A stretch of DNA of 7,606 bases from Betaproteobacteria bacterium (GCA_009921765.1 RFXC01000203.1:1-7606); one strand, 5' to 3'; counted from the first letter of the stretch, positions 1-7,352 are shown. The notes: a model not told the origin generated them from the letters alone. Numbers and translations are program-made.

Positions 1-839
1 AGGTCACGCAGGCACTGGGCCTGGATCAGCCCTTCTACATCCAGTTTGGGCATTTCATCGGCAACGCGGTGCAGGGCGAATTCGGCGTGTCGCTCAGGCA
101 GGGTCAGAAGGTGTCGTCTCTGCTCGCAGAAAAGCTCCCCGCCACGCTCGAACTCGCGCTCACCGCCGCGGCCATCGCGCTCCTTGCGGGCGTTCCCATG
201 GGGGTCTACACCGCGCTCAGACGCCGTGGAGCGCTGTCCAACACGCTCCTCGCGCTGTCACTGGTGGGCGTGTCATTGCCCACATTCCTCATCGGCATTC
301 TGCTCATCCTGTTTTTCGCGGTGCTGCTCGGATGGCTGCCCTCCTATGGCCGGGGTGACACGGTGATGGTGGGCAGCTGGTCAACCGGCATGCTCACCGT
401 TGACGGCTGGAAGCATCTGATCCTGCCCGCGCTCACGCTTGCGCTTTTTCAGATGACGCTCGTCATGCGGCTGGTCCGCTCCGAAATGCTCGAGGTGCTG
501 CGCACCGATTACATCAAATTCGCGCGCGCGCGCGGCCTTACCAACCGCACGATTCACTTCGGTCATGCGCTTCGCAACACGCTGGTGCCGGTCATCACCA
601 TCGCGGGTCTGCAACTGGGCGGCATCATCGCCTTTGCAATCGTCACCGAATCAGTGTTCCAGTGGCCCGGCATGGGGCTCCTCTTCATTCAATCGGTCCA
701 GGTGGCCGATATTCCCGTGATGGCCGCGTATCTGTGCCTCATCTCGCTCATTTTCGTCACCATCAACCTGGTGGTTGATCTCCTCTACTTCGCAGTTGAC
801 CCCAGACTGCGGATCGAGCGCAGCGGGGCCGCGCATTAG
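1..839 (+). CDS. Peptide ABC transporter permease, DppB-like (5' truncated)
   Basis: Inner-membrane permease of a Dpp/Opp-type (peptide/nickel family) ABC importer, which forms the translocation channel with the DppC-like partner encoded next. The reading frame is open from base 3 at the left edge, and 278 residues are visible. The start lies outside the window. Compared with the usual length of just over 300 residues, roughly the first 50-60, including the first membrane segment, are missing. The visible part opens with the family-typical LGLDQPFYIQFGHF, followed by GEFGVSL. The EAA loop that contacts the ATPases is encoded at about 507-578 (DYIKFARARGL through GHALRN). Several hydrophobic segments follow, then the conserved ESVFQWPGMG and a C-terminal DPRLR, both usual for DppB. 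The stop is two bases before the next gene, so the two are co-transcribed. Family assignment is firm. The substrate (dipeptide, oligopeptide, murein peptide, glutathione or nickel) cannot be read from this protein. Confidence 0.93.
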   Translation, partial: VTQALGLDQPFYIQFGHFIGNAVQGEFGVSLRQGQKVSSLLAEKLPATLELALTAAAIALLAGVPMGVYTALRRRGALSNTLLALSLVGVSLPTFLIGILLILFFAVLLGWLPSYGRGDTVMVGSWSTGMLTVDGWKHLILPALTLALFQMTLVMRLVRSEMLEVLRTDYIKFARARGLTNRTIHFGHALRNTLVPVITIAGLQLGGIIAFAIVTESVFQWPGMGLLFIQSVQVADIPVMAAYLCLISLIFVTINLVVDLLYFAVDPRLRIERSGAAH

Positions 840-841
840 CC

Positions 842-1771
842 ATGAAGCCTCTCGACCGCAGCCTTCTCGCCCGATTTTTCGATAGCGACCTCTGGTGGAG
901 CTATCGGCACACGCCGGTTGCGATCGCTGCCAGCGTGGTCACGCTCATTCTCTTCATTGGCGCCTTCGGTGCGCCCGTGCTCGCGCCTCACCAGCCCTTT
1001 GATCTGGCCACGCTGTCATTGAACGATGCGCTGATGCCGCCCGCCTGGGTGGAAGGCGGCCAGCTCACCTACCCGCTCGGTACCGACGACCAGGGGCGCG
1101 ATGTGCTGTCCACGCTGCTCTACGGTTCGCGAATTTCGCTCCTGGTGGGCCTTGCCTCGGTGTTGGTTGCCATGGTGCTGGGAGTCTCATTGGGTCTTCT
1201 GTCAGGCTATCTTGGCGGCCGACTCGATGCGTTCATCATGCGGGTGGCCGATGTGCAGCTGTCATTTCCGGCCATCCTGATTGCGCTTCTCATCGACGGG
1301 GTTGCGCGCACGCTGCTTCCCCAGGGCTCGCACAACGACTGGATGGCCGTGGGCGTGCTGGTGGGATCGATCGCGCTCGCCAACTGGGTGCAATACGCCC
1401 GCACCGTGAGGGGCTCGACGCTCATCGAGCGCAACAAGGAATATGTGCAGGCCGCCCGGGTGATTGGCGTTCGCCCGATCGCCATCATGCTGCGCCACGT
1501 GCTGCCCAACTCGCTTGGTCCGGTGCTGGTCATTGCCACCATCAACATCGCACAGGCAATTCTCACCGAGGCAACCCTGTCGTTTCTGGGCGTGGGGGTG
1601 CCACCCACTTCGCCATCGCTCGGCACCATGATCAACAACGGCAACAACTTCCTCTATTCGGGCGAGTGGTGGCTGGTGATCTTTCCTGGTGCCGCGCTGG
1701 TGCTCCTCTGCATGTCGGTCAATCTGCTGGGCGACTGGCTGCGTGACGCGCTCAATCCGAGGCTGCAGTGA
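842..1771 (+). CDS. Peptide ABC transporter permease, DppC-like
   Basis: Second inner-membrane permease of the importer, 309 residues, a normal length for DppC. After a short cytoplasmic N-terminus (SDLWWSYRHTP) there is a membrane segment at about 27-48, then a periplasmic stretch ending in the typical YPLGTDDQGRDVLS (78-90). Further hydrophobic segments lie at about 98-122, 137-155, 168-188, 226-246 and 278-299. The ATPase-contacting EAA loop is at 200-223 (EYVQAARVIGV through RHVLPN), followed by LTEATLSFLGVGVPP, a hallmark of this family. The ATG begins two bases after the dppB-like stop and has no strong Shine-Dalgarno sequence, so translational coupling is likely. Its stop overlaps the next start by four bases (GTGA). 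The heterodimer with the DppB-like protein is known for the family. The substrate is not shown. Confidence 0.95.
   Translation: MKPLDRSLLARFFDSDLWWSYRHTPVAIAASVVTLILFIGAFGAPVLAPHQPFDLATLSLNDALMPPAWVEGGQLTYPLGTDDQGRDVLSTLLYGSRISLLVGLASVLVAMVLGVSLGLLSGYLGGRLDAFIMRVADVQLSFPAILIALLIDGVARTLLPQGSHNDWMAVGVLVGSIALANWVQYARTVRGSTLIERNKEYVQAARVIGVRPIAIMLRHVLPNSLGPVLVIATINIAQAILTEATLSFLGVGVPPTSPSLGTMINNGNNFLYSGEWWLVIFPGAALVLLCMSVNLLGDWLRDALNPRLQ
1759..1762 (+). promoter_or_regulatory. Ribosome binding site supporting the GTG start of the dppD-like gene
   Basis: GAGG lies inside the end of the dppC-like gene, five bases before the GTG at 1768. It supports this non-ATG start within the four-base overlap. 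Confidence 0.5.
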
Positions 1772-2748
1772 GCACCCCGCCGCTCCTGGAGGTGAGGCAC
1801 CTTCGGGTCGAGTTTCCGTCGCGCCGCGGCACGCTGGTGGCGATCGATGATGTGTCGTTCACGATCGCCCCAGGCGAGGTGCTGGGGGTGGTTGGCGAAT
1901 CCGGCGCCGGCAAGTCGGTGACGGGCGCAGCCATCATCGGTCTCATCGAGCCGCCGGGGCGCATTGCGGGCGGTGAAATTCTGCTCGAGGGCGCCCGCAT
2001 CGACAATCTGCCGCCCGAGGCCATGCGTCAGGTGCGCGGCCGAAAGATCGGCGCGGTCTTTCAGGATCCGCTCACCTCGCTCAACCCGCTCTACACCGTT
2101 GGTCGCCAGATCGAGGAAACGATCCGCACGCACCTGGCGCTCGACGCCCGTGCGGCCCGCGCGCGCGCCATCGAACTGCTCGAGGCAACAGGCATTCCGG
2201 CCGCCGCCCAGCGGATTGATCACTATCCGCACCAATTCTCGGGTGGCATGCGCCAGCGGGTCGTGATCGCGCTTGCGCTTGCCGCACGGCCCCAACTGGT
2301 GGTGGCCGACGAACCCACCACGGCGCTCGATGTTTCGATTCAGGCGCAGATCATCTCGCTTCTCAAACGCCTGTGCCGCGAGCAGGGCACTGCCGTCATG
2401 CTGGTCACGCACGACATGGGCGTGATCGCCGAGACCGCGGATCGGGTAGCGGTGATGTATGCCGGGCGAATCGCCGAAATTGGCCCGGTCGCCGATGTCA
2501 TTCACCGGCCCCGGCACCCCTACACGGTGGGCCTGATGGGCTCCATCCCGTCTATCGGGGGGCATCGCGCCGAGCTCGCCCAGATCGACGGTGCCATGCC
2601 CCGGCTGAATGCCATTCCACGCGGCTGCGCGTTCAACCCGCGCTGCGCGCAGGCCATCGACCGGTGCCGAAGCGACCGGCCCGAACTCATGCCAGCGGGC
2701 GCCTCGCTTGCCGCGTGCTGGCTCCATCATGAGCGGGCGCCTGCATGA
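1768..2748 (+). CDS. Peptide ABC transporter ATP-binding protein, DppD/OppD-like
   Basis: Cytoplasmic ATPase that powers the importer together with the DppF-like subunit, 326 residues. The nucleotide-binding motifs are complete: Walker A GESGAGKS at 43-50, Q-loop Gln99 in FQDP, signature SGGMRQR at 158-164, Walker B LVVADEP at 177-183 with Glu182, and H-loop His215 in VTHD. The signature has Met where LSGGQ has Gln, which is common in DppD/OppD. The C-terminal oligopeptide/dipeptide domain contains GCAFNPRC, with cysteines at 287, 293, 300 and 317. This quartet is of the kind reported to bind a 4Fe-4S cluster in Opp/Dpp ATPases. The GTG start is supported by GAGG at 1759-1762, five bases upstream, and by the GTGA overlap with the dppC-like stop. 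No defect is seen. Confidence 0.95.
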   Translation: MSTPPLLEVRHLRVEFPSRRGTLVAIDDVSFTIAPGEVLGVVGESGAGKSVTGAAIIGLIEPPGRIAGGEILLEGARIDNLPPEAMRQVRGRKIGAVFQDPLTSLNPLYTVGRQIEETIRTHLALDARAARARAIELLEATGIPAAAQRIDHYPHQFSGGMRQRVVIALALAARPQLVVADEPTTALDVSIQAQIISLLKRLCREQGTAVMLVTHDMGVIAETADRVAVMYAGRIAEIGPVADVIHRPRHPYTVGLMGSIPSIGGHRAELAQIDGAMPRLNAIPRGCAFNPRCAQAIDRCRSDRPELMPAGASLAACWLHHERAPA

Positions 2749-3847
2749 GTCCGGTCTTCCACGCCTGGTGTGCCCTGACATGAACCGCGGCCTCACCGAA
2801 CCCGCGCGCAACAACGGCGCGCCTGGTCTCAAGCCAGAGGCGGCCCGCCCACTGGTTCAGGTCGACCGGATCAGCAAGGTCTTCGACGTGTCGGCGCCAT
2901 GGCTCAACCGTGTGATCGAGCGCAAGCCCCGCCAGTTGCTGCAGGCGGTGCGCGACGTGAGCTTTCACATCGCACGCGGCGAAACGCTGGCACTGGTGGG
3001 CGAGTCGGGCTGTGGCAAGTCAACGGTTGCGCGCATGCTGGTCGGGCTCTACAGGCCCTCCTCAGGTCGGGTGGTTTTCGATGGGCACGACCTGGCGGAA
3101 ATCACCGGGGACTCGGGCCTCGCGCTGCGGCGCCGCATGCAGATGATCTTTCAGGATCCCTATGCAAGCCTCAATCCACGCTGGCGGGTGGCGCGCATTG
3201 TGGGCGAGCCGCTTCAGGTCCATCGGCTGCTCGACAACCCATCTGAGATGCGCAACCGGGTCGAGATGCTCCTCGGGCAGGTCGGGTTGTCGGCATCGGA
3301 CGCTGACAAGTTCCCGCATCAGTTCTCGGGCGGACAGCGTCAGCGGATCTCGATAGCTCGTGCACTCGCCTCCGAGCCCGAGTTTCTGGTCTGTGACGAA
3401 CCGACTTCAGCGCTCGATGTATCGGTGCAGGCTCAGGTCTTGAACCTGATGCGGGCGCTGCAGCGCGAGCGCGGTCTCACCTATCTGTTCATCTCGCACA
3501 ACCTCGCGGTGGTCCACCATGTGAGTGATCGGGTGGGTGTGATGTATCTCGGCAGCATCGTCGAGCTCGCCTCCAAGGCAAGGGTATTCTCGGCGCCCGC
3601 GCATCCCTACACCCGCATGCTGCTCGACGCGATTCCCGATATCTCGATGAGCGGGCGCGCGCGAACACCTGTGGGCGGCGAAGTACCCAATCCGCTCAAT
3701 CCTCCCACGGGCTGCGCGTTTCATCCGCGCTGCCCGCACGCGAACGAACGCTGTCGCAGCGAAACGCCACAGTTGCGCGACCCCGGCGACGGTTCGCAGG
3801 TGGCCTGCCATGCGGTGGAAGAGCGGCGGATCAGCGCGCCCGCGTAG
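2729..3847 (+). CDS. Peptide ABC transporter ATP-binding protein, DppF/OppF-like
   Basis: Second ATPase of the importer, 372 residues from the chosen ATG. Motifs in this numbering: Walker A GESGCGKS at 91-98, Q-loop Gln142 in FQDPYASLNP, canonical signature SGGQRQR at 200-206, Walker B FLVCDEP at 219-225 with Glu224, and H-loop His257 in ISHN. The C-terminal domain has GCAFHPRC and cysteines at 329, 335, 342 and 360, matching the quartet in the DppD-like partner. Between the first strands there is an insert (SAPWLNRVIERKPRQLL), seen in a subset of OppF/DppF proteins. The start is uncertain. The ATG at 2729 overlaps the previous gene by 20 bases. The ATG at 2780 would leave a 31-base gap and a 355-residue protein. 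The in-frame ATG at 2609 would add an arginine-rich leader lying wholly over dppD, which is unlikely. The homologous domain starts only at about residue 41. The 3' end overlaps the convergent carboxypeptidase gene by 17 bases. Confidence 0.93.
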   Translation: MSGRLHESGLPRLVCPDMNRGLTEPARNNGAPGLKPEAARPLVQVDRISKVFDVSAPWLNRVIERKPRQLLQAVRDVSFHIARGETLALVGESGCGKSTVARMLVGLYRPSSGRVVFDGHDLAEITGDSGLALRRRMQMIFQDPYASLNPRWRVARIVGEPLQVHRLLDNPSEMRNRVEMLLGQVGLSASDADKFPHQFSGGQRQRISIARALASEPEFLVCDEPTSALDVSVQAQVLNLMRALQRERGLTYLFISHNLAVVHHVSDRVGVMYLGSIVELASKARVFSAPAHPYTRMLLDAIPDISMSGRARTPVGGEVPNPLNPPTGCAFHPRCPHANERCRSETPQLRDPGDGSQVACHAVEERRISAPA

Positions 3848-4775
3848 CGCGTTCAAGAAGCGCGAAGCCCGCCTCGACCCGAAGCCGATAGGGCACGCCC
3901 ACGGCGAGCGTGGCTCGCACCTCACCATGGCCAAATGGCAACCCGGTGATGAGCGGCACCTCCAGACGCGAGCGCCAGTAATCGATCATGGCCTCCAGCC
4001 CGTAGCCACGATCATGCGGCGCGAGCTTCCAGCCAGTGAAGTCACCCAGCACAACTGCCTGCTGCCGCGCGAGAACGCCCGCATGGTGAAGCTGATGAAG
4101 CATGCGCTCGATCCGATAGGGATGCTCGCCCACATCCTCGAGAAACAGGATCCCGCCCTGAACCGACGGAAACCATGGCGTTCCGATCAGGGATGTGACC
4201 ATGGCGAGGTTGCCGCCCCACAAGACGCCCTGCGTATCAATCGGGCGGCGCGCGCCCGCAAACCGCCATCGAACGGGCGCGGGCCCTGCACCAAAGAGCG
4301 CGAGAAACTGGTCGTGTGTGAACTGGCCAGGGCCCTCGCCCGAGAAATCGGCCGAAAACGATGGGCCGGCATAACTCACCGCACCGGTCTGCGCGAACAG
4401 CGCCAGATGAAACGCGGTGAAATCGCTGTAGCCGATCCAGCGCGTGCCTTTCGCGATCGATGCAGCCACCAGCGACCAGTCGATGCGATCAATGAGTCGC
4501 GACAAACCGTAGCCGCCACGCGTGATCATGACCGCGTCAGCCACCGGTGTTCGCGTGGCAGCGCGATGAATGGCCGCGAGCCGGTCATCGTCGGGCGCTG
4601 AAAACCGCTGCCAGCCGGTGCGCGGTACCTCGCTTACCAGCTGCACGCCGCGCGCCTCGAACCAGGCCCGGGCCTGATCGAATTCGGAGAGCGAAAGATG
4701 CGCACCCGACGGCGCGATCACCTCGATACGGCGGCCCGCCAAGCCCCCAGCCTGCGCGCTGATCGGATCGCTCAT
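3831..4775 (-). CDS. ldcA: LD-carboxypeptidase, S66 family (LdcA/MccF-like)
   Basis: Serine peptidase of family S66, 314 residues, a normal length. Characterised LdcA enzymes remove the terminal D-Ala from murein tetrapeptides in the cytoplasm, giving the tripeptide that is recycled into peptidoglycan. MccF relatives instead cleave the peptide antibiotic microcin C7. The N-terminal half has IEVIAPSG (17-24), MITRGGYG (83-90) and the nucleophile elbow IGYSDFT with Ser117. The C-terminal half has VLWGGNLAMV (184-193), ILFLEDVGE with Glu213, and GLPFGHG with His283. The triad spacing matches known LdcA. No signal peptide is visible, so a cytosolic site is expected. The start is the ATG at 4775, because the domain begins shortly after it. 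The frame stays open to 5009, but that extension is arginine/serine-rich and lies over the preceding gene. It begins 16 bases after the ligase stop, without a clear ribosome binding site, so coupled translation is likely. The family is firm. LdcA rather than MccF activity is an inference. Confidence 0.92.
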   Translation of the reverse strand: MSDPISAQAGGLAGRRIEVIAPSGAHLSLSEFDQARAWFEARGVQLVSEVPRTGWQRFSAPDDDRLAAIHRAATRTPVADAVMITRGGYGLSRLIDRIDWSLVAASIAKGTRWIGYSDFTAFHLALFAQTGAVSYAGPSFSADFSGEGPGQFTHDQFLALFGAGPAPVRWRFAGARRPIDTQGVLWGGNLAMVTSLIGTPWFPSVQGGILFLEDVGEHPYRIERMLHQLHHAGVLARQQAVVLGDFTGWKLAPHDRGYGLEAMIDYWRSRLEVPLITGLPFGHGEVRATLAVGVPYRLRVEAGFALLERATRAR

Positions 4776-4791
4776 GAGGCGCTTGCTTCGC

Positions 4792-6324
4792 TCACGCGAG
4801 CCCGAGCTTCTGCGCGAGCCCGATCCGCTGAAGCTTGCCGGTCGCGCCCTTTGGGATTTCGTCGAGCAGCACGATCTTGCGCGGCACCTTGAAGTCGGCG
4901 AGCCGCTGCGAGGCGAAATCGCGCAGTTCGCGATCGGTGAGCGTGGCCCCCTCGCGCAGCACCACCGCAGCCCCCACCTCTTCACCGAGCTTGTCGTGCG
5001 GGATCGCAAACGTGACCACCTGTGCGACCGCCGGATGATCCATCAGCACTTCGTCGACCTCGCGCGGCGATACCTTCTCACCCCCGCGATTGATGATTTC
5101 CTTCAGACGGCCGGTGATGGTGAGATAGCCCTCGGCATCCAGCACGCCCTGATCACCGGTTCGAAACCATCCGTTGGTGTAGGCCTCGGCATTGGCCTTG
5201 GGGTTGTTCTCATAGCCGCGAGTCACATTGTCGCCGCGGATCACCACCTCGCCGGTTGCGCCAGCAGGCAGCAGGCTGCCTGCCTCGTCCATGATGGCGA
5301 GCTCGGGGCCGGCCGCGATGCCGACCGACCCGGGCTTTCTGACCCTGGGCGGCAGCGGGTTGGCCGCCATCTGGTGCGCAGCTTCGGTCATGCCGTAAGA
5401 CTCGACCAGCGGCGCACCAAACACCTCCTCCATTTCGCGAATGACCTGCGTCGGCATGGCCGACGAGGAGGAGCGAATGAACCTGAGCGGGTGCGCCGCA
5501 ATGACTGCCCGATTGTTGGCGGCCCGCGCAAGAATCGTCTGGTGCATGGTGGGTACCGCGGTATACCACGTGGGGCGGGCCTCCTCCATCCAGGTAAAGA
5601 ATCGCAAGGCGTTGAAGCCCGGGGTACAGAACACCCTGCCCCCCGCCGAGAGCGGCGCACTGATGCCGGCTATGAGGCCGTGAATGTGAAAGAGCGGCAT
5701 GATGTTGAGGCCGCAGTCGCCTGCCGATAACGAAAGAAACTCGCGAATGTTGCGAGCCGAGGCGCAGACATTGGCGTGCGAGAGCGGCACGATCTTGGGC
5801 CGCGAGGTGGTGCCTGAGGTGTGCAGGACCAGGGCGATATCATCGGGCTCGGCAAGGCCAGTCCGCGCTGCCTGCGAAGGAAGCGCCGCCGGTGCAGCCA
5901 GGCGAAAGGCACCCGCGCCCCGTTCGGGCTCCGCATGCAGCTCGATCACCGGCACGCCGAGTTTGCGCGCCACCGCGACCGCGGGCGAGTCGCTACCCGC
6001 CTCCACGATCAGGCCACGGGCCTGGAGATCGTTGAGATAAAACTCGAACTCGTCGGCGCGATAGGCAGGATTCAACGGGGCACTTGCCGCGCCCGCCGCC
6101 ACCGCGAGGAACGCGCTTGCCATCGAGGGGCCGTTCGGCAGCACGATAGCCACCTTGTCGCCGCGCCCGATGCCCAGAGCGTTCAACGCGGCCACGGTGG
6201 CATCGACCTGCGCGCGCAGCGCGTGGTAGGTGAGTTCACGACACCCGGGGGCGGTCAGGGCGGGAGCGTCATCGGAGCCTGCCTCAATCAGGGCGCGAAG
6301 CGTGCGTGCAGCACTCATGGTCAT
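4792..6324 (-). CDS. AMP-dependent acyl-CoA synthetase, oxalyl-CoA synthetase (AAE3/Pcs60)-like
   Basis: Adenylate-forming ligase of 510 residues, activating a carboxylic acid with ATP and joining it to CoA. Motifs in order: P-loop HTSGTTSRPK at 168-177, NIMPLFHIHGL at 207-217, WYTAVPTMHQ at 253-262, YGMTEAAHQM at 310-319, WFRTGD at 386-391, GRLKEIINRGGEKVSP at 405-420, and the catalytic lysine Lys497 in PKGATGKLQR. The Ser after TSGTT (usually Gly), together with MPLFHIHGL, TAVPTMHQ and MTEAAHQM, recalls plant AAE3 and yeast Pcs60 oxalyl-CoA synthetases. Oxalate is therefore a reasonable substrate guess, though another short or dicarboxylic acid is possible. No oxalyl-CoA decarboxylase or formyl-CoA transferase gene is in the window. 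No signal peptide is visible. The ATG at 6324 is used; a second ATG two codons on (6318) is equally possible, and neither has a good ribosome binding site. The gene follows the reductase gene by 21 bases and is likely in its operon. Confidence 0.93.
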   Translation of the reverse strand: MTMSAARTLRALIEAGSDDAPALTAPGCRELTYHALRAQVDATVAALNALGIGRGDKVAIVLPNGPSMASAFLAVAAGAASAPLNPAYRADEFEFYLNDLQARGLIVEAGSDSPAVAVARKLGVPVIELHAEPERGAGAFRLAAPAALPSQAARTGLAEPDDIALVLHTSGTTSRPKIVPLSHANVCASARNIREFLSLSAGDCGLNIMPLFHIHGLIAGISAPLSAGGRVFCTPGFNALRFFTWMEEARPTWYTAVPTMHQTILARAANNRAVIAAHPLRFIRSSSSAMPTQVIREMEEVFGAPLVESYGMTEAAHQMAANPLPPRVRKPGSVGIAAGPELAIMDEAGSLLPAGATGEVVIRGDNVTRGYENNPKANAEAYTNGWFRTGDQGVLDAEGYLTITGRLKEIINRGGEKVSPREVDEVLMDHPAVAQVVTFAIPHDKLGEEVGAAVVLREGATLTDRELRDFASQRLADFKVPRKIVLLDEIPKGATGKLQRIGLAQKLGLA

Positions 6325-6345
6325 CAGTCCGGGGAAGTGAAAGGG

Positions 6346-7347
6346 TCAGCCCAGCGAGAGCCGGGCATGGCGTTCGGTCAGACGCTCGGCAAGCAGCGCA
6401 CAGCAGGCGTAGATCGCCTCGCAGCGCGGTACCGGGGTGCTGGTGAGGCGGGCCAGTTCAATGACCGAACCGAGCAGCGCATTGAGTTCGAGCGGACGGC
6501 CCTGCTCGACATCCTGCAGCATGGAGGTTTTGTGTTCGCCTACCGCCTCGGCCCCGGCCAGGCGGCGTTCGAGCGAGATGCGAAACCGCACGCCCAGTGT
6601 CTCGGCCACCTGCTGGGCTTCAGCCATCATGCCAAGCGCGAGCTCGCGGGTCTGGGGGAATCTACAGATCTGCGCAAGGGTGGCGTGGGTGAGCGCGCTC
6701 ACCGGGTTGAAAGTGAGGTTCCCCCAAAGCTTCAGCCAGATCTCGCTCCGGAGGTCTGACGACACCGGCGCTTTGAAGCCGGCGCGGGCGAGCGCCTGCG
6801 AGAGGGCCTGCACCCGCTCGGATTTGCTGCCATCGGGTTCACCCAGCGAAAACCGGTTGCCCTCGATCACCTTGATCACACCGGGCGCAATCAGTTCGGA
6901 GGCCGGGTACACGACCGATCCAATGATGCGCGCGTTGTCGATGTGCGAGGCAATCACGCCGCCCGGGTCGACCGATTCGAGCCGCTGCCCCTGCCAGGGG
7001 CCCGGGAGGCCGTGGAAGTACCACCACGGGATACCGTTCTGGAGGGTGACGATAGTGGTGTGCGGTCCGAGCATTGAGGACATCTGCGGGGCCACCGCAG
7101 CCACCTGATGCGCCTTGAGCGCGAGCAACACCACATCCTGTTCGCCCGCCTCGCTCATCTGCTGGCAGGCCTTCACCGACCCGATGTGGTGTTCCGTGCC
7201 GTCTTCCTCGACAAGACGGATGCCCTGGTCGCGCAGTGCCTGGAGGTTGGGCCCTCGCGCAATGAAGGTCACGGACTCGCCCGCCAGCGCAAGGCGCGCG
7301 CCCAGATAACCGCCGATACCTCCGGCACCGATCACAGCGAATTTCAT
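6346..7347 (-). CDS. Ketopantoate reductase family protein (PanE/ApbA)
   Basis: NADPH-dependent 2-dehydropantoate 2-reductase family, 333 residues. In PanE the reaction is ketopantoate to pantoate, a step towards pantothenate and CoA, in the cytoplasm. The N-terminal Rossmann fold begins at once with KFAVIGAGGIGGYLG (dinucleotide loop at 7-12). LALKAHQV (75-82) and LQNGIPWW (102-109) match the family's cofactor and substrate region. The C-terminal helical domain has the probable catalytic Lys206 in EIWLKLWGNL, NPVSALTHAT at 214-223, and HKTSMLQDVEQGRPLELNAL at 272-291 with Glu287 in the position of the substrate-binding acid. An in-frame stop at 7357-7359 excludes a longer start. It is slightly longer than E. 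coli PanE (about 300), with an insert after NGIPWW. Many proteobacteria carry several PanE-family paralogues, some acting on other 2-oxo acids, so the exact substrate is open and no symbol is given. It is the first gene of the minus-strand group. Confidence 0.9.
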   Translation of the reverse strand: MKFAVIGAGGIGGYLGARLALAGESVTFIARGPNLQALRDQGIRLVEEDGTEHHIGSVKACQQMSEAGEQDVVLLALKAHQVAAVAPQMSSMLGPHTTIVTLQNGIPWWYFHGLPGPWQGQRLESVDPGGVIASHIDNARIIGSVVYPASELIAPGVIKVIEGNRFSLGEPDGSKSERVQALSQALARAGFKAPVSSDLRSEIWLKLWGNLTFNPVSALTHATLAQICRFPQTRELALGMMAEAQQVAETLGVRFRISLERRLAGAEAVGEHKTSMLQDVEQGRPLELNALLGSVIELARLTSTPVPRCEAIYACCALLAERLTERHARLSLG

Positions 7348-7352
7348 CCTCC
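7348..7352 (-). promoter_or_regulatory. Shine-Dalgarno-like GGAGG directly against the reductase ATG
   Basis: Read on the minus strand, GGAGG is immediately followed by the ATG at 7347 with no spacer, where 5-9 bases are usual. Moving the start to the GTG at codon 5 would give a 12-base spacer but would cut off the first strand of the Rossmann fold. The ATG is therefore kept, and the motif may work poorly or be coincidental. Confidence 0.35.

Noticed and set aside
521..534. Seven CG dinucleotides in a row, possibly Z-DNA forming
   Set aside because: It encodes part of the FARARG portion of the EAA loop with ordinary GC-rich codons, so codon bias explains it.
1654..2832. 392-codon open frame on the minus strand opposite the dppD-like gene
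   Set aside because: Its translation has no recognisable domain and is rich in Arg, His and Asp, typical of antisense frames in GC-rich DNA. The plus strand encodes a complete ATPase with all motifs.
2061..3159. Identical tttcaggatcc strings in the two ATPase genes as a possible repeat
   Set aside because: Both encode the conserved FQDP of the Q-loop, so this is shared family ancestry and not a DNA repeat.
4776..5009. N-terminal extension of the LD-carboxypeptidase frame by 78 codons
   Set aside because: The extension is Arg/Ser/Cys-rich and lies over the C-terminal coding part of the ligase. S66 homology begins just after the ATG at 4775.
4774..5730. 318-codon open frame on the plus strand opposite the acyl-CoA synthetase gene
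   Set aside because: It is antisense to a gene with every adenylate-ligase motif in place. The translation looks like low-information GC-rich sequence.
5821..6759. 312-codon open frame on the plus strand spanning the ligase/reductase junction
   Set aside because: It crosses the ends of two well-supported minus-strand genes and has no domain signature.
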